Shown: positions 18,407 to 27,673 of the stretch, piece after piece | Layout of the letters: the number at the start of each line of letters is the position of its first letter | Numbering within the stretch: the first letter of the stretch is position 1 | Assembly (NCBI RefSeq): GCF_004299445.1 | Contig: NZ_SCTC01000053.1 | Span: 1-64,000, forward strand | Direction: 5' to 3' | Length of the DNA: 64,000 nt | DNA from: Phenylobacterium sp. | Lineage (GTDB): Bacteria > Pseudomonadota > Alphaproteobacteria > Caulobacterales > Caulobacteraceae | Translations under genes and position numbers: made by a program | The notes under the pieces: generated by a model | Seen by the model: only the letters and a program-made list of their open reading frames with translations | The model's database searches: none | Told to the model about the DNA's origin: nothing

Positions 18407-19590
18407 GCGTTCGCGGACGCCGGCTTCGGCTGTTTCACAAACGGCTGGCGTTTCCACTGCACCAGAGAGCGCCAGACCCACTCGAACGGGCCGTACTGGA
18501 AGCGCGTCAGCCAGGGCTGGCTCCAGGTGAGGATGAAGGCCCAGACCCCGGCCACCACCCACAGCTGCTGGGCGCGCGACAGCTCGCCGTAAAGGCCCAG
18601 GCCATAGCCGCAGAACACCAGGCTCGTGATGATCGAGGTCATCAGATAGTTGCTGAACGCCATGCGCCCGGCGGCCGCCAGTCGGTTGGTGAGCCACGTC
18701 ACGGCGCCCGCCCGGATCACCAGCAGGAGCGCCGCCGCATGCGCCAGCGCGATGAGCGGGCGGCCGATCTGCTGCCACACCTCGTTCTCGTGCAGCACCT
18801 TCGCGTCAAAGCCGCTCTGGACGATGCCGTAGGCGAGCCAGGCCGTGAACGGGGCCGCGAGCAGGTAGCCGATGGCAATGGTGATGGCATAGGCGCGACT
18901 GGACCAGCCCAGCGTGAAGAAGCCCGTTCGGAACAGCGCCATGCCCAGGAACATCTGGCCGATCGCCTCGGGGATCGTGTCGAACGGATGGATGACGAGG
19001 TAGAAGAGCACCAGCATGTTCAGCCGCGCCTGCGTCGCGTCCATGAAGCCGCCGCTGAATCCTTTGAGTTCGGCCTCATTGGCGCCCGGCGGGGCTGCGA
19101 GCAGCTCGTGGTTCATGGCGTTCTTGGCCAGCAGGGCCGCCAGAATCGCCACACCGATTCCGATCTGCATCCGCGGGCTCAGCTTGCGGAACGGGAACAC
19201 CAGGACACCGGCGATCGCGTAAGGGACAAGGATGTCGCCGAACCAGAAGAACACGGCGTGGACCAGCCCGATCAGCAGCAGCCAGAGCATTCGCCGGTAG
19301 TGGGTGGCGGCGGGACTGAGCCCCGAACCCGCCTCGGCGCGATCGGCGATCAGCACCATCGAGGCGCCGAACAGCATCGTGAACAGCGCCCGCATCTTGC
19401 CGTCGGTCAGCACGTTGTTGACCGCCCAGGTCCACATGTCGGCGCCCGTCGAGCCCCCCGCGTAGGTGGGGTCGAGGTAGGCGAATGAGGGCAGGCCCAT
19501 GCCCACGATGTTCATCAACAGGATCCCCAGCACTGCGAACCCGCGGACCGCGTCGATGGAGAGGTGCCGTTCGGCGCTGGCGCTGGTCAT
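18403..19590 (-). CDS. DUF418 domain-containing membrane protein (YeiB-like)
   Basis: Multi-TM, RHLSIDAVRGFAVLGILLMNIVGMGLP...GRMAFSNYLMTSIITSLVFCGYGLGLYG. Confidence 0.9.
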   Translation of the reverse strand: MTSASAERHLSIDAVRGFAVLGILLMNIVGMGLPSFAYLDPTYAGGSTGADMWTWAVNNVLTDGKMRALFTMLFGASMVLIADRAEAGSGLSPAATHYRRMLWLLLIGLVHAVFFWFGDILVPYAIAGVLVFPFRKLSPRMQIGIGVAILAALLAKNAMNHELLAAPPGANEAELKGFSGGFMDATQARLNMLVLFYLVIHPFDTIPEAIGQMFLGMALFRTGFFTLGWSSRAYAITIAIGYLLAAPFTAWLAYGIVQSGFDAKVLHENEVWQQIGRPLIALAHAAALLLVIRAGAVTWLTNRLAAAGRMAFSNYLMTSIITSLVFCGYGLGLYGELSRAQQLWVVAGVWAFILTWSQPWLTRFQYGPFEWVWRSLVQWKRQPFVKQPKPASANA

Positions 19591-19657
19591 GCGATTCCCC
19601 CGTGCTCCCTGATGGGCACTCTGGTCGACGCCCGCGCACTGTCAACGCGGGCAAACA

Positions 19658-20386
19658 GTGCTAGCGATGCGCGGTGAGATGCTGGAGAGACGGTTGGCCC
19701 GGGCGGACGGACAGGCAGGCGGCGCGCTGCGCGGACGTCGCCCCAAAGGCCAGGGGCCCGACCTTCGCCAGTCCATTCTGGACGCGGCGGAGGCCCTGTT
19801 CTCGCGTCACGGCTTCTACGGCGTCACGGTCCGACAGGTGGCTTCCGAAGCCGGCGTCGACACGGCGCTCATCCACTACTACTTCGGCGCCAAGCGCGAG
19901 TTATTCGACAGCGTGTTTGCCCGCAGGGCCGAGATCCTCAACGACGAGCGAGTGGCGGCGATGCGGGCCTACGCCGACGCACACGTCGGGACCATGACGC
20001 CCGAGGGTATCATCGGCGCCTTCATAGATCCTCTGATCCAGCGCTCGATGACGAACGATGAAGGCTGGACGAACTACTTCCGGCTGGTGGCGTTGGTGAA
20101 CAACACGCCCGCGTGGGGCGGCGAGACCATGCATCGCTTCTTCGATCCCGTGGTCCACCAGCTGGTGGACATGCTGAAGATGGCGCTGCCGGGCGCCGAG
20201 CTGCGAGACCTCTACTGGGGCTATCAGTTCCTCACTGGGGCGATGATGCTGACCCTCTCCGAGACCGGACGCATCGACCAGCTGTCGGACGGCCTGTGCC
20301 GGTCGACCGACCTGGAGGCTGTGCGCGACCGGCTCTATGCGTGGTGTGCGGCCGGCCTGACCGAGGTTGTGCGCCGCCGGCTCTGA
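19658..20386 (+). CDS. TetR/AcrR family transcriptional regulator
   Basis: ILDAAEALFSRHGFYGVTVRQVASEAGVDTALIHYYFGAKRELF. Confidence 0.94.
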   Translation: MLAMRGEMLERRLARADGQAGGALRGRRPKGQGPDLRQSILDAAEALFSRHGFYGVTVRQVASEAGVDTALIHYYFGAKRELFDSVFARRAEILNDERVAAMRAYADAHVGTMTPEGIIGAFIDPLIQRSMTNDEGWTNYFRLVALVNNTPAWGGETMHRFFDPVVHQLVDMLKMALPGAELRDLYWGYQFLTGAMMLTLSETGRIDQLSDGLCRSTDLEAVRDRLYAWCAAGLTEVVRRRL

Positions 20387-20496
20387 TCGCGCAGGGCAGC
20401 TACTGTGCCATAAATTCATCACCCGCTTAAAATGTGCCGCGCCGGTCGCTCCAGCCCCTGGCGGATCGCGCGCGAATGGCTCAGAAGGTTCTTCAA

Positions 20497-20512
20497 TTCA
20501 CTAGTCAGTGAA
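20497..20512. promoter_or_regulatory. putative TetR-type operator ttcact-agtc-agtgaa
   Basis: Perfect 6-bp arms, 4-nt spacer, between tetR and the TonB receptor. Confidence 0.5.
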
Positions 20513-20565
20513 AATGTGCGGCGCCGCTCCGGCCATCGGGGCAGGTCGGCGCTGGGAGGAAGAAC

Positions 20566-22791
20566 ATGAAAAGCTTCGTGAAAGCCGCCCTCCTTGCGGG
20601 CGCCGCCTGGTCCGTCGTTCCCACGCTCGCGTTCGCTCAGGCCGCCGAAGAGGGCGCCGGTGTCGAAGAGGTGGTGGTCACCGCCCGCCGCCGTGAGGAG
20701 AGCCTGAAGGACGTGCCGGTCGCCGTAACCGCGGTCACCGGCGAACGCCTGGCCGCCACCGGCGCCGTTGACATCACCACGCTGCAGCAGACCACCCCGA
20801 ACCTTACCGTCCAGGTGGCGCGCGGTTCGAACTCGACGCTGATCTCGTTCATCCGCGGCGTCGGCCAGCAGGACCCGCTGTGGGGCTTCGAGCCCGGGGT
20901 CGGCCTCTACATCGACGACGTCTACGTCGCGCGTCCGCAGGCCGCCGTGCTCGACATCTTCGACGTTCAGCGCCTGGAGGTGCTGCGCGGTCCGCAGGGC
21001 ACGCTCTACGGCCGAAACACCATCGGCGGCGCGATCAAGTACGTCACCGGCAAGATCGAGGGCGACCCGCAGTTCAAGATCAAGGGCGCCTATGGCTCGT
21101 ACGACCAGAAGGACCTCGTCGCCTCGGCCAAGGGCCAGGTCAACGACTGGCTAGGCCTGGGCCTGACGTGGGCCACGTTCAACCGCGACGGTTTCGGCAA
21201 GAACCTGACGACCGGCGCAGAGCACTACAACAAGGACGTGGTGGCCGCCCGCGCCACCGTCGAGGTCACCCCGTCCGAGAGCCTCTTCTTCCGCCTGTCG
21301 GGCGATATCGTCACCGACCGTTCGAACCCGCGTCACGGGCACCGCGAGGTCCCGGCCCTGAACGCCCTCGGCCAGCCGATCGCCGGCGGCGAGGTGCTGT
21401 CGGACATCTATGACACCCGTGCCGGCGCCGGCGACAAGAACAAGGTCGAGGCCCGCGGCGTGTCGCTGCTGGGCGAGTGGAAGGCCAGCGACACGCTGAC
21501 CTTCAAGTCGATCACGGCCTATCGCGCTGGCGAGACCGAAGGCGTCATCGACTTCGACACCCTGCCGGCGTCGATTCTGGACATCCCGGCGCGCTACAAC
21601 GACCACCAGTTCACCCAGGAGTTCCAGCTGCTCTACACGAGCGACCGGCTCCAGGGCGTGTTCGGCCTCTACTACCTGAACGCCACGGCGGCGGGCGCCT
21701 TCGACACCGTGCTGAGCCAGGCCAATCTGTCGATCGCCACGGCCGGCGCCGTCGACACCAAGAGCTACTCGGCCTTCGCCGACGTGAGCTATGACGTCAC
21801 TGACCGCCTCTCGATCTCGCTGGGCGGCCGCTACACCAAGGACAAGAAGACCGGGCAGGTCTATCGCCAGAACTTCACCGGGCTGAAGACCCCGCTGTTC
21901 GGCAACCGCCTGGCGGTCCCCGGCCTGATCCGCTCGAACTTCGTCAGCTCCGACACCTACGAGCGGTTCACCCCGCGCGTCAGCGTGAAGTACGACATTA
22001 CCGACGACGTGAACGGCTACGTCTCGTTCAGCCAGGGCTTCAAGTCGGGCGGCTTCGACATGCGGGCCGACGCGATCCTCACGCCCACCTCAGTCAATGG
22101 CTACGACCCTGAGAAGGTCGACAGCTATGAGGGTGGCCTGAAGGGCTACTTCTTCGACCGGCGCCTGTCGCTGAACACCGCGGTGTTCTATTCGAAGTAC
22201 AAGGACCAGCAGATCACTCAGCAGACTCCGGTCGGCGCCTCGATCGCGTCCCAGGTGCTGAACGTCGGCAGGAGCCACATCTACGGCGCCGAGTTCGAAG
22301 GTCAGGCCAACTTCACCGAGAGCCTCTTCGCCAACTTCTCGCTGGGCTACACCAAGGCCGAGTTCGACGAGTACCGGGCGCTGGATCTGACGCGAACACC
22401 CCCGGTGGTGCGCGACTTCGCCAACGAGCGGGTCTTCCAGAACACGCCGAAGTGGAACGGCTCGGTCAGCCTGACCTACAAGGCCGACCTGGGCGACAAC
22501 GGCTCGATCGCCTTCATCCCGTCGGCCTCGTACCGCTCGTCGTTCAACATGTTCGAAATCCCCTCTCGCCTCGACCAGGACAGCTACTGGCTGCTGGACG
22601 CTAGCGTGGTCTGGACCTCGGCCGACGACCGCTATCGCGTCGGGCTGCACGGCAAGAACCTCGGCGACGAGGAATACCGGATCGGCGGCTACAACTTCCC
22701 GCAGTCGGCCGGCGTCCTCTTCGGCAACTCGGTCAACGCCTACTACGGCCCGCCGCGTACCGTGAGCCTCACGGTCGAAGCGAAGTTCTGA
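20566..22791 (+). CDS. TonB-dependent receptor
   Basis: Signal peptide, EEVVVTARRREESLKDVPVAVT TonB/plug motif, C-terminal beta-signal with terminal F. Confidence 0.96.
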   Translation: MKSFVKAALLAGAAWSVVPTLAFAQAAEEGAGVEEVVVTARRREESLKDVPVAVTAVTGERLAATGAVDITTLQQTTPNLTVQVARGSNSTLISFIRGVGQQDPLWGFEPGVGLYIDDVYVARPQAAVLDIFDVQRLEVLRGPQGTLYGRNTIGGAIKYVTGKIEGDPQFKIKGAYGSYDQKDLVASAKGQVNDWLGLGLTWATFNRDGFGKNLTTGAEHYNKDVVAARATVEVTPSESLFFRLSGDIVTDRSNPRHGHREVPALNALGQPIAGGEVLSDIYDTRAGAGDKNKVEARGVSLLGEWKASDTLTFKSITAYRAGETEGVIDFDTLPASILDIPARYNDHQFTQEFQLLYTSDRLQGVFGLYYLNATAAGAFDTVLSQANLSIATAGAVDTKSYSAFADVSYDVTDRLSISLGGRYTKDKKTGQVYRQNFTGLKTPLFGNRLAVPGLIRSNFVSSDTYERFTPRVSVKYDITDDVNGYVSFSQGFKSGGFDMRADAILTPTSVNGYDPEKVDSYEGGLKGYFFDRRLSLNTAVFYSKYKDQQITQQTPVGASIASQVLNVGRSHIYGAEFEGQANFTESLFANFSLGYTKAEFDEYRALDLTRTPPVVRDFANERVFQNTPKWNGSVSLTYKADLGDNGSIAFIPSASYRSSFNMFEIPSRLDQDSYWLLDASVVWTSADDRYRVGLHGKNLGDEEYRIGGYNFPQSAGVLFGNSVNAYYGPPRTVSLTVEAKF

Positions 22792-22800
22792 CATAGCGAG

Positions 22801-22838
22801 ACGCCCGGATCCCCCTCGGAGCCGGGCGTCTTTCGTTT
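22801..22838 (+). terminator. intrinsic terminator after TonB receptor
   Basis: acgcccgg...ccgggcgt stem then tttcgtttt. Confidence 0.75.
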
Positions 22839-22853
22839 TGCGGGTGGCCTTCC

Positions 22854-24086
22854 ATGACCCAGCGCTACCGGATCGTCGTGCTGGCGGTCCTGATCCTCGC
22901 CTACACGTTCAACTTCCTGGACCGGCAGATCCTCGGAATCCTGGCCGGGTCGATCAAGAAGGACCTTGGCCTCACCGACAGCCAGTTGGGGCTGATGGGC
23001 GGGCTGGCGTTTGCGCTGTTCTATACCGGCCTGGGCGTGCCCATCGCCGCGTGGGCCGACCGCTCGAGCCGCACCTGGATCATGACCGGGGCGCTCACGC
23101 TCTGGAGCGGCTTCACAGCCCTCTGCGGCCTGGCGACCGGCTTCTGGCAGCTGTTCCTGTGCCGGATGGGCGTCGGCGTCGGCGAAGCGGGCGGCGTGGC
23201 CCCGGCCTACTCGCTGATCAGCGACTACTTCCCCAAGGACCAGCGGGCGAGGGCGCTGGCGGCCTACTCGTTCGGCATCCCCATAGGCTCCGCGCTGGGC
23301 ATCCTCTTCGGCGGGCTGATCGCAGCCACCATCGACTGGCGGGCCGCCTTCATCATCGTGGGCCTCGCGGGCGTGCTGCTGGCGCCGATCTTCCGGCTCG
23401 TGGTCAAGGAGCCGCCGCGCGAGACCCCTGTGAGCGCTCCGACGCCCGTCGTCGCCGGCCTTAAAGAGCTGCTCGCCAAGCCCAGTTTCTGGCTGATCTC
23501 ACTTGGCGCGGCTGCCTCGTCGGTCTGTGGCTATGGCGTTGCGTTCTGGTTGCCCAGCTTCTTCGAACGCAGCCTGGGCATGGGTCTCGTCGATCGGTCG
23601 CTGTTCCTGGGGTCGATGACCCTGGTGGGCGGCGTGATCGGCGTCTGGGCGGGCGGGGTGCTGGGCGACCGGCTGGGGCAGGCGCGGCCAGCAGCGTACC
23701 TGCTCGTGCCGGCCGTCGCGTTCCTGCTGGCGCTGCCCTGCTTCGTGCTGGCGGTGCAGGCGCAGTCGCTGGCGGTGGCGTTCGTGCTGTTCCTGATTCC
23801 GACCGGCCTGAACCTGGTGTGGCTGGGGCCTGTCATTACGGCGGTTCAGCACCTCGTCCCGGCGGCCCAGCGTTCAACCGCTTCGGCCTGTTTCCTCTTC
23901 GTGAACAACCTGATCGGGCTAGGCCTGGGCACCTGGTATTTCGGGGCCGTTTCGGATGCGCTCACCCCGCGCTTCGGGGCCGAGGCGCTGCGCTACGCCA
24001 TCTACTCCGGCCTGAGCTTCTACGTCGTCAGCGCGGCGCTGTTCGCGCTCGCAGCTCGTGGCCTGAAGCGCGACTGGGTCGCCTAA
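22854..24086 (+). CDS. MFS transporter
   Basis: 12-TM MFS, NFLDRQILGILAGSIKKDLGLTDSQLGLMGGLAF (spinster-like). Confidence 0.94.
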   Translation: MTQRYRIVVLAVLILAYTFNFLDRQILGILAGSIKKDLGLTDSQLGLMGGLAFALFYTGLGVPIAAWADRSSRTWIMTGALTLWSGFTALCGLATGFWQLFLCRMGVGVGEAGGVAPAYSLISDYFPKDQRARALAAYSFGIPIGSALGILFGGLIAATIDWRAAFIIVGLAGVLLAPIFRLVVKEPPRETPVSAPTPVVAGLKELLAKPSFWLISLGAAASSVCGYGVAFWLPSFFERSLGMGLVDRSLFLGSMTLVGGVIGVWAGGVLGDRLGQARPAAYLLVPAVAFLLALPCFVLAVQAQSLAVAFVLFLIPTGLNLVWLGPVITAVQHLVPAAQRSTASACFLFVNNLIGLGLGTWYFGAVSDALTPRFGAEALRYAIYSGLSFYVVSAALFALAARGLKRDWVA

Positions 24087-24151
24087 CCCCCATGATTTCG
24101 CTGCGATGCAACAGTCGCTGACGCAGCGACGCTTCCCTCGGCAGAGGTGAA

Positions 24152-24166
24152 ATGACACCGGTTTCC
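24152..24166 (+). promoter_or_regulatory. operator-like 15-mer ATGACACCGGTTTCC
   Basis: Identical to 12705-12719 on the opposite strand (UxaA-like promoter). Confidence 0.45.
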
Positions 24167-24199
24167 AAAGAATTCTCGCGTCGATGATATTTTTCGCTT

Positions 24200-24214
24200 G
24201 CGTGCAGTGCAGCA
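24200..24214. promoter_or_regulatory. PhaR-like TGC-rich box gcgtgca-g-tgcagca
   Basis: Matches the 7582 palindrome in most positions; directly upstream of the sRNA candidate. Confidence 0.4.
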
Positions 24215-24221
24215 AAGGCTC

Positions 24222-24292
24222 ATTAGTGGTCTTGCCCTTTTGGGCGTTTCCTCCCTAATGAACTGCCGCGCCTTCGGGCGCGGCTTTTTTTT
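24222..24292 (+). ncRNA. candidate small regulatory RNA, alpha-r8/MmgR-like
   Basis: Hairpin gccc-tttt-gggc (24234-24245), single-stranded TTTCCTCCCT (24247-24256), then 8-bp stem gccgcgcc-ttcg-ggcgcggc + T8 (24265-24292); no plausible ORF. Confidence 0.7.
24265..24292 (+). terminator. intrinsic terminator of the sRNA candidate
   Basis: Perfect 8-bp GC stem, UUCG loop, eight Ts. Confidence 0.9.
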
Positions 24293-24889
24293 GGCCCAGC
24301 CGCGCCGTCGCGCGGCGCCTTTGCGAGTTGGTCTGGCCCGTCGGGAAGCCGTCACCCGGTGAAGCCGGCGAGGAACCACCGGCCAGCATTTTCGACATGG
24401 CGATCCGGTCGCGGTCGGTGATGTACGATGTCGCGTCGGCGCCGAGAGAGCACCCGGACGGGGTTTCGGCGGGCCGCGCCCTGACAACTCAACTACCCGA
24501 AATGGGGCGTTCACAACTCTCGCGAGCAAGGCGCTTGAGGGCCGCTGCAAGCCTTCAGGCATGGGCGCGACTCAGATCGTCGGTGGGCCGGTCCCAATGA
24601 CAACTACTTGGCCAACTTGAGCAGTTCCACAGCCTCGCCGCCAGGCGCGAACCGCCGGCGACAAGCCTTGCCTTGCTTAGCAGTTCCGAGACGGCGTCGG
24701 CGCTGCAGGCGTCCAGCGCGGCGGTGTCGAATTCGACGATCTCGCACGTTTGCGGGAGCCTCGCATTGTGGCGAATTTGGCTCATAAGGGCGTCTAACCC
24801 TCTGATCGTCCGAGGGTTCCAGGTCGCATTCGACGGATGATCGCCGTTACGCCACGCGCTCGCTCCAGTTGCTTGCAATCCCCTGATCG

Positions 24890-25150
24890 ATGGTCGAGTT
24901 TGCCACAAAAGGGGGCCCGATGATTCAGGACGAGGAGCACGGCAGAAAGCTGGCCCAGAACCTGGTGGAGCTGCTGGCGCCCTATGAGGAGGAGCTCATC
25001 CTTCTCGAACGCGAAGCCCCGGTCTTTGCTTCATTGCGGCGGGCTCTGGGCATCGCGATGGCGGAGGCCTGCTACGTGATCTCCGACCTACCATCGCCGC
25101 AGGCAAACCTGGTGCCGCCCGCGGATGATCTATCAAACCAGGAGCAGTAG
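24890..25150 (+). CDS. hypothetical protein (small, acidic)
   Basis: 86-aa ORF; internal ATG 24920 (MIQDEEHGRKLAQNLVELL) may be the real start. Confidence 0.5.
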   Translation: MVEFATKGGPMIQDEEHGRKLAQNLVELLAPYEEELILLEREAPVFASLRRALGIAMAEACYVISDLPSPQANLVPPADDLSNQEQ

Positions 25151-25241
25151 GCGTTAAACCCCCCAAGTGACGCGTTTCCCCCCAGATGCGAGCTACCCAA
25201 AAAACAACAACCTGCCCCCCGCTAAGAAGACAAGAGCACCC

Positions 25242-25625
25242 ATGGCCAATAAACCTGAAGCCGCTGCCGACCCTGTTGACGTTGCGGTAGGCGCGCGGAT
25301 CCGGCTGTTGCGAAAGGTACGGGGCCTTTCCCAACAAGCCCTGGCGGAAGCCGCCGGGGTCACCTTCCAGCAGATTCAGAAGTACGAACGGGGCGCCAAT
25401 CGCGTCTCGGCCTCGATGCTGACCCGCATCGCCAAGACCTTGAGCGTGCCGGTCGCCGAGATGTTCGGCGAAGCGTCGGCGTCCAGTGGCGCAGTGGACG
25501 AGGTCGCGGCCCTCCTGGCCGAACCTGGGGCCCTGGAACTCCTAAAGGCCTATGCCGGCTTACCCCGTGGCGTCTCCCGCTCGGCTCTCGTAGAGTTCGT
25601 GAGAAGTCTCCGCCAACCGAGCTGA
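25242..25625 (+). CDS. XRE-family helix-turn-helix transcriptional regulator
   Basis: [44 protein letters not shown]. Confidence 0.92.
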   Translation: MANKPEAAADPVDVAVGARIRLLRKVRGLSQQALAEAAGVTFQQIQKYERGANRVSASMLTRIAKTLSVPVAEMFGEASASSGAVDEVAALLAEPGALELLKAYAGLPRGVSRSALVEFVRSLRQPS

Positions 25626-25628
25626 TCT

Positions 25629-26948
25629 ATGCGCCATCGAATTCCGGGCGCGGCCGTTCTGGCCGCGCTTGCGCTTTGCGTTCCCGCCGTCGCGGCCCCA
25701 AGTGACCCCGCTGAGGCCAGGATGGTCGCTGCCGTCGAGGCCGATCACGCACGCAACGTCAAGCTGCTGGAGGCGCTGGTCCTGGTGAACTCCGGCACCA
25801 TGAACCTGGCCGGTGTCGAACAGGTCGGCCGCATGCTGACCCCCGAGTTCGAGCAACTGGGCTTCACCGTCCGATGGATTCCCATGGCCAAGGTGGGCCG
25901 CGCCGGCCACCTGATCGCCACGCACAAGGGCAACGGCAAGGGCAAGCGCCTGCTGCTGATCGGCCATCTCGACACCGTGTTCGAGCCTGACAGCCCGTTT
26001 CAGGGCTGGAAGCGTAAGGGCGACATCGTCGAAGGCCCAGGCGTCGGCGACATGAAGGGCGGCGACGTCGTGATCGTCGCGGCGCTTCGGGCCATGCATG
26101 CTGCGGGCACGCTCAAGAACGCCGACATCACGGTGGTGCTGACCGGCGATGAGGAGAAGCCGGGCGAGCCGCTGGCCGAAGCTCGCGCCGACCTGATCGC
26201 CGCGGCCAAGGTCAGCGACGTGGCGCTCGACTTCGAGGGTCTGTCGCAGAGTGGCGGCCAGGACATCGGGTCGATCGCGCGTCGCTCCTCCACGTCGTGG
26301 ACGATCACCGCGACGGCGAAATCCGGGCACTCGTCCGGGGTCTGCAAACCGTCGGCAGGCTGCGGCGCGATCTACGAGCTGGCGCGCATCGTCGATGCGT
26401 TCCGTCTCGAACTTCCCGAACCGAACCTGACCTACAACGTCGGCCTGATCGTAGGCGGGACGTCGGCCGAACTTAATGCTGGCGATACCGGTGGCGGCGC
26501 GACCGGCAAGCCCAACGTTATCGCCGCACAGGCGATCGCCCGAGGTGACATCCGAACCCTGTCGCCCGAACAGGAAGAGCGCGTGCGCGCGAAGATGAAA
26601 GCCATCGTGGGCCGCCATCTGGACAAGGCGCAGGCCGAGCTTGTGTTCTCGGACGACGGTTACCCGCCGATGGCGCCGACCGAAGGCAACAGGGCGCTGC
26701 TGGCCAGACTCAATGAGGTCAACACGACGCTGGGTCTGCCGCAGATGCCGGCGGGAGATCCGGCCAACCGCGGCGCGGGCGACATCTCGTTCGTCGCCTT
26801 CATCGACGGGCTGGTCGGCATGGGAATGGCCGGGGAGGGCAGCCACGCCCCAGGCGAGACCGCCGACCTCAGGAGCCTGGATCGCCAGGCCAAGCGCGCG
26901 GCGCTGCTGATGACTCGCCTGTCGAAGGAACCGCGCCCGAAGCGCTAG
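25629..26948 (+). CDS. secreted M20/M25/M40 family metallopeptidase
   Basis: Signal peptide, LIGHLDTVF, GVGDMKGGDVV, TGDEEKPGEP. Confidence 0.92.
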   Translation: MRHRIPGAAVLAALALCVPAVAAPSDPAEARMVAAVEADHARNVKLLEALVLVNSGTMNLAGVEQVGRMLTPEFEQLGFTVRWIPMAKVGRAGHLIATHKGNGKGKRLLLIGHLDTVFEPDSPFQGWKRKGDIVEGPGVGDMKGGDVVIVAALRAMHAAGTLKNADITVVLTGDEEKPGEPLAEARADLIAAAKVSDVALDFEGLSQSGGQDIGSIARRSSTSWTITATAKSGHSSGVCKPSAGCGAIYELARIVDAFRLELPEPNLTYNVGLIVGGTSAELNAGDTGGGATGKPNVIAAQAIARGDIRTLSPEQEERVRAKMKAIVGRHLDKAQAELVFSDDGYPPMAPTEGNRALLARLNEVNTTLGLPQMPAGDPANRGAGDISFVAFIDGLVGMGMAGEGSHAPGETADLRSLDRQAKRAALLMTRLSKEPRPKR

Positions 26949-27643
26949 AAGACGTACGGGATCAACCGGCCCCGCACGCGCCGCGCATAGTCGGCGTAGT
27001 CCGGCAGGGTCTTGCGTAGGTAGGCCTCCGCCATCCGGATACGCCACAGCGTGGCGGCGAGCTGTGTCACGGTCGCCAGCGCCGCACTGCTGCCCAGCCA
27101 GAGCGCGCCGCCCGCGAACAGCATCAGGTTCCCGGCGTAGAGCGGATGGCGGATCAGGGCGTAGACGCCGCTGTCGATCACCTGCTGGCCGGCCTGCTCA
27201 TCGATGGTCGGCGCCGCGAACTGGTTCTGCCAGACGGCGGCGTGCGTCACGAAGAGCCCGCCGATCGCCGTGGCCAGTCCGAGGCCCGACACCCAGCTGG
27301 CCACGGGCGGCAGCAGGTGGAGCACGAACACGTCGAGCGGGATGAAGACCAGCCACATCGCGAGCAGGACGAGGTAGCTCATGAGTGCGATGGCATCGAT
27401 CAGCGGCTGACGCTTGGCCTTGTCGGCGACGAAGCCGCCCTGACGCACCTCGAAACTCGCCGGACGATAGACCGCCATCGCGATCCGCGCTCCGATCACG
27501 AAGACGCACAGCAAACCCATGAAGGCGAGGCCCTGGGGCCACAGCCAAGTCCCGCCGGGGGCAAGAGCGGCCGGGAGCAAAAGCAGCACGGCCGTGGGGA
27601 TCAGGAAAGCCAGCGCCGAACGCAGAGCCCTGATCGCGCGCAT
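26945..27643 (-). CDS. isoprenylcysteine carboxyl methyltransferase (ICMT)-like membrane methyltransferase
   Basis: Multi-TM with YALIRHPLYAGNLMLFAGGALWLGS and RMAEAYLRKTLPDYADYARRVR. Confidence 0.85.
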   Translation of the reverse strand: MRAIRALRSALAFLIPTAVLLLLPAALAPGGTWLWPQGLAFMGLLCVFVIGARIAMAVYRPASFEVRQGGFVADKAKRQPLIDAIALMSYLVLLAMWLVFIPLDVFVLHLLPPVASWVSGLGLATAIGGLFVTHAAVWQNQFAAPTIDEQAGQQVIDSGVYALIRHPLYAGNLMLFAGGALWLGSSAALATVTQLAATLWRIRMAEAYLRKTLPDYADYARRVRGRLIPYVF

Positions 27644-27673
27644 GGCCGCATCTCCACAACCTTTGGGAGAAGT

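Noticed and set aside
24328-24908. Small ORFs 24328-24600 (+) and 24555-24908 (-) next to the sRNA
   Set aside because: No recognisable domain or clear ribosome binding site; coding status cannot be supported from sequence alone.
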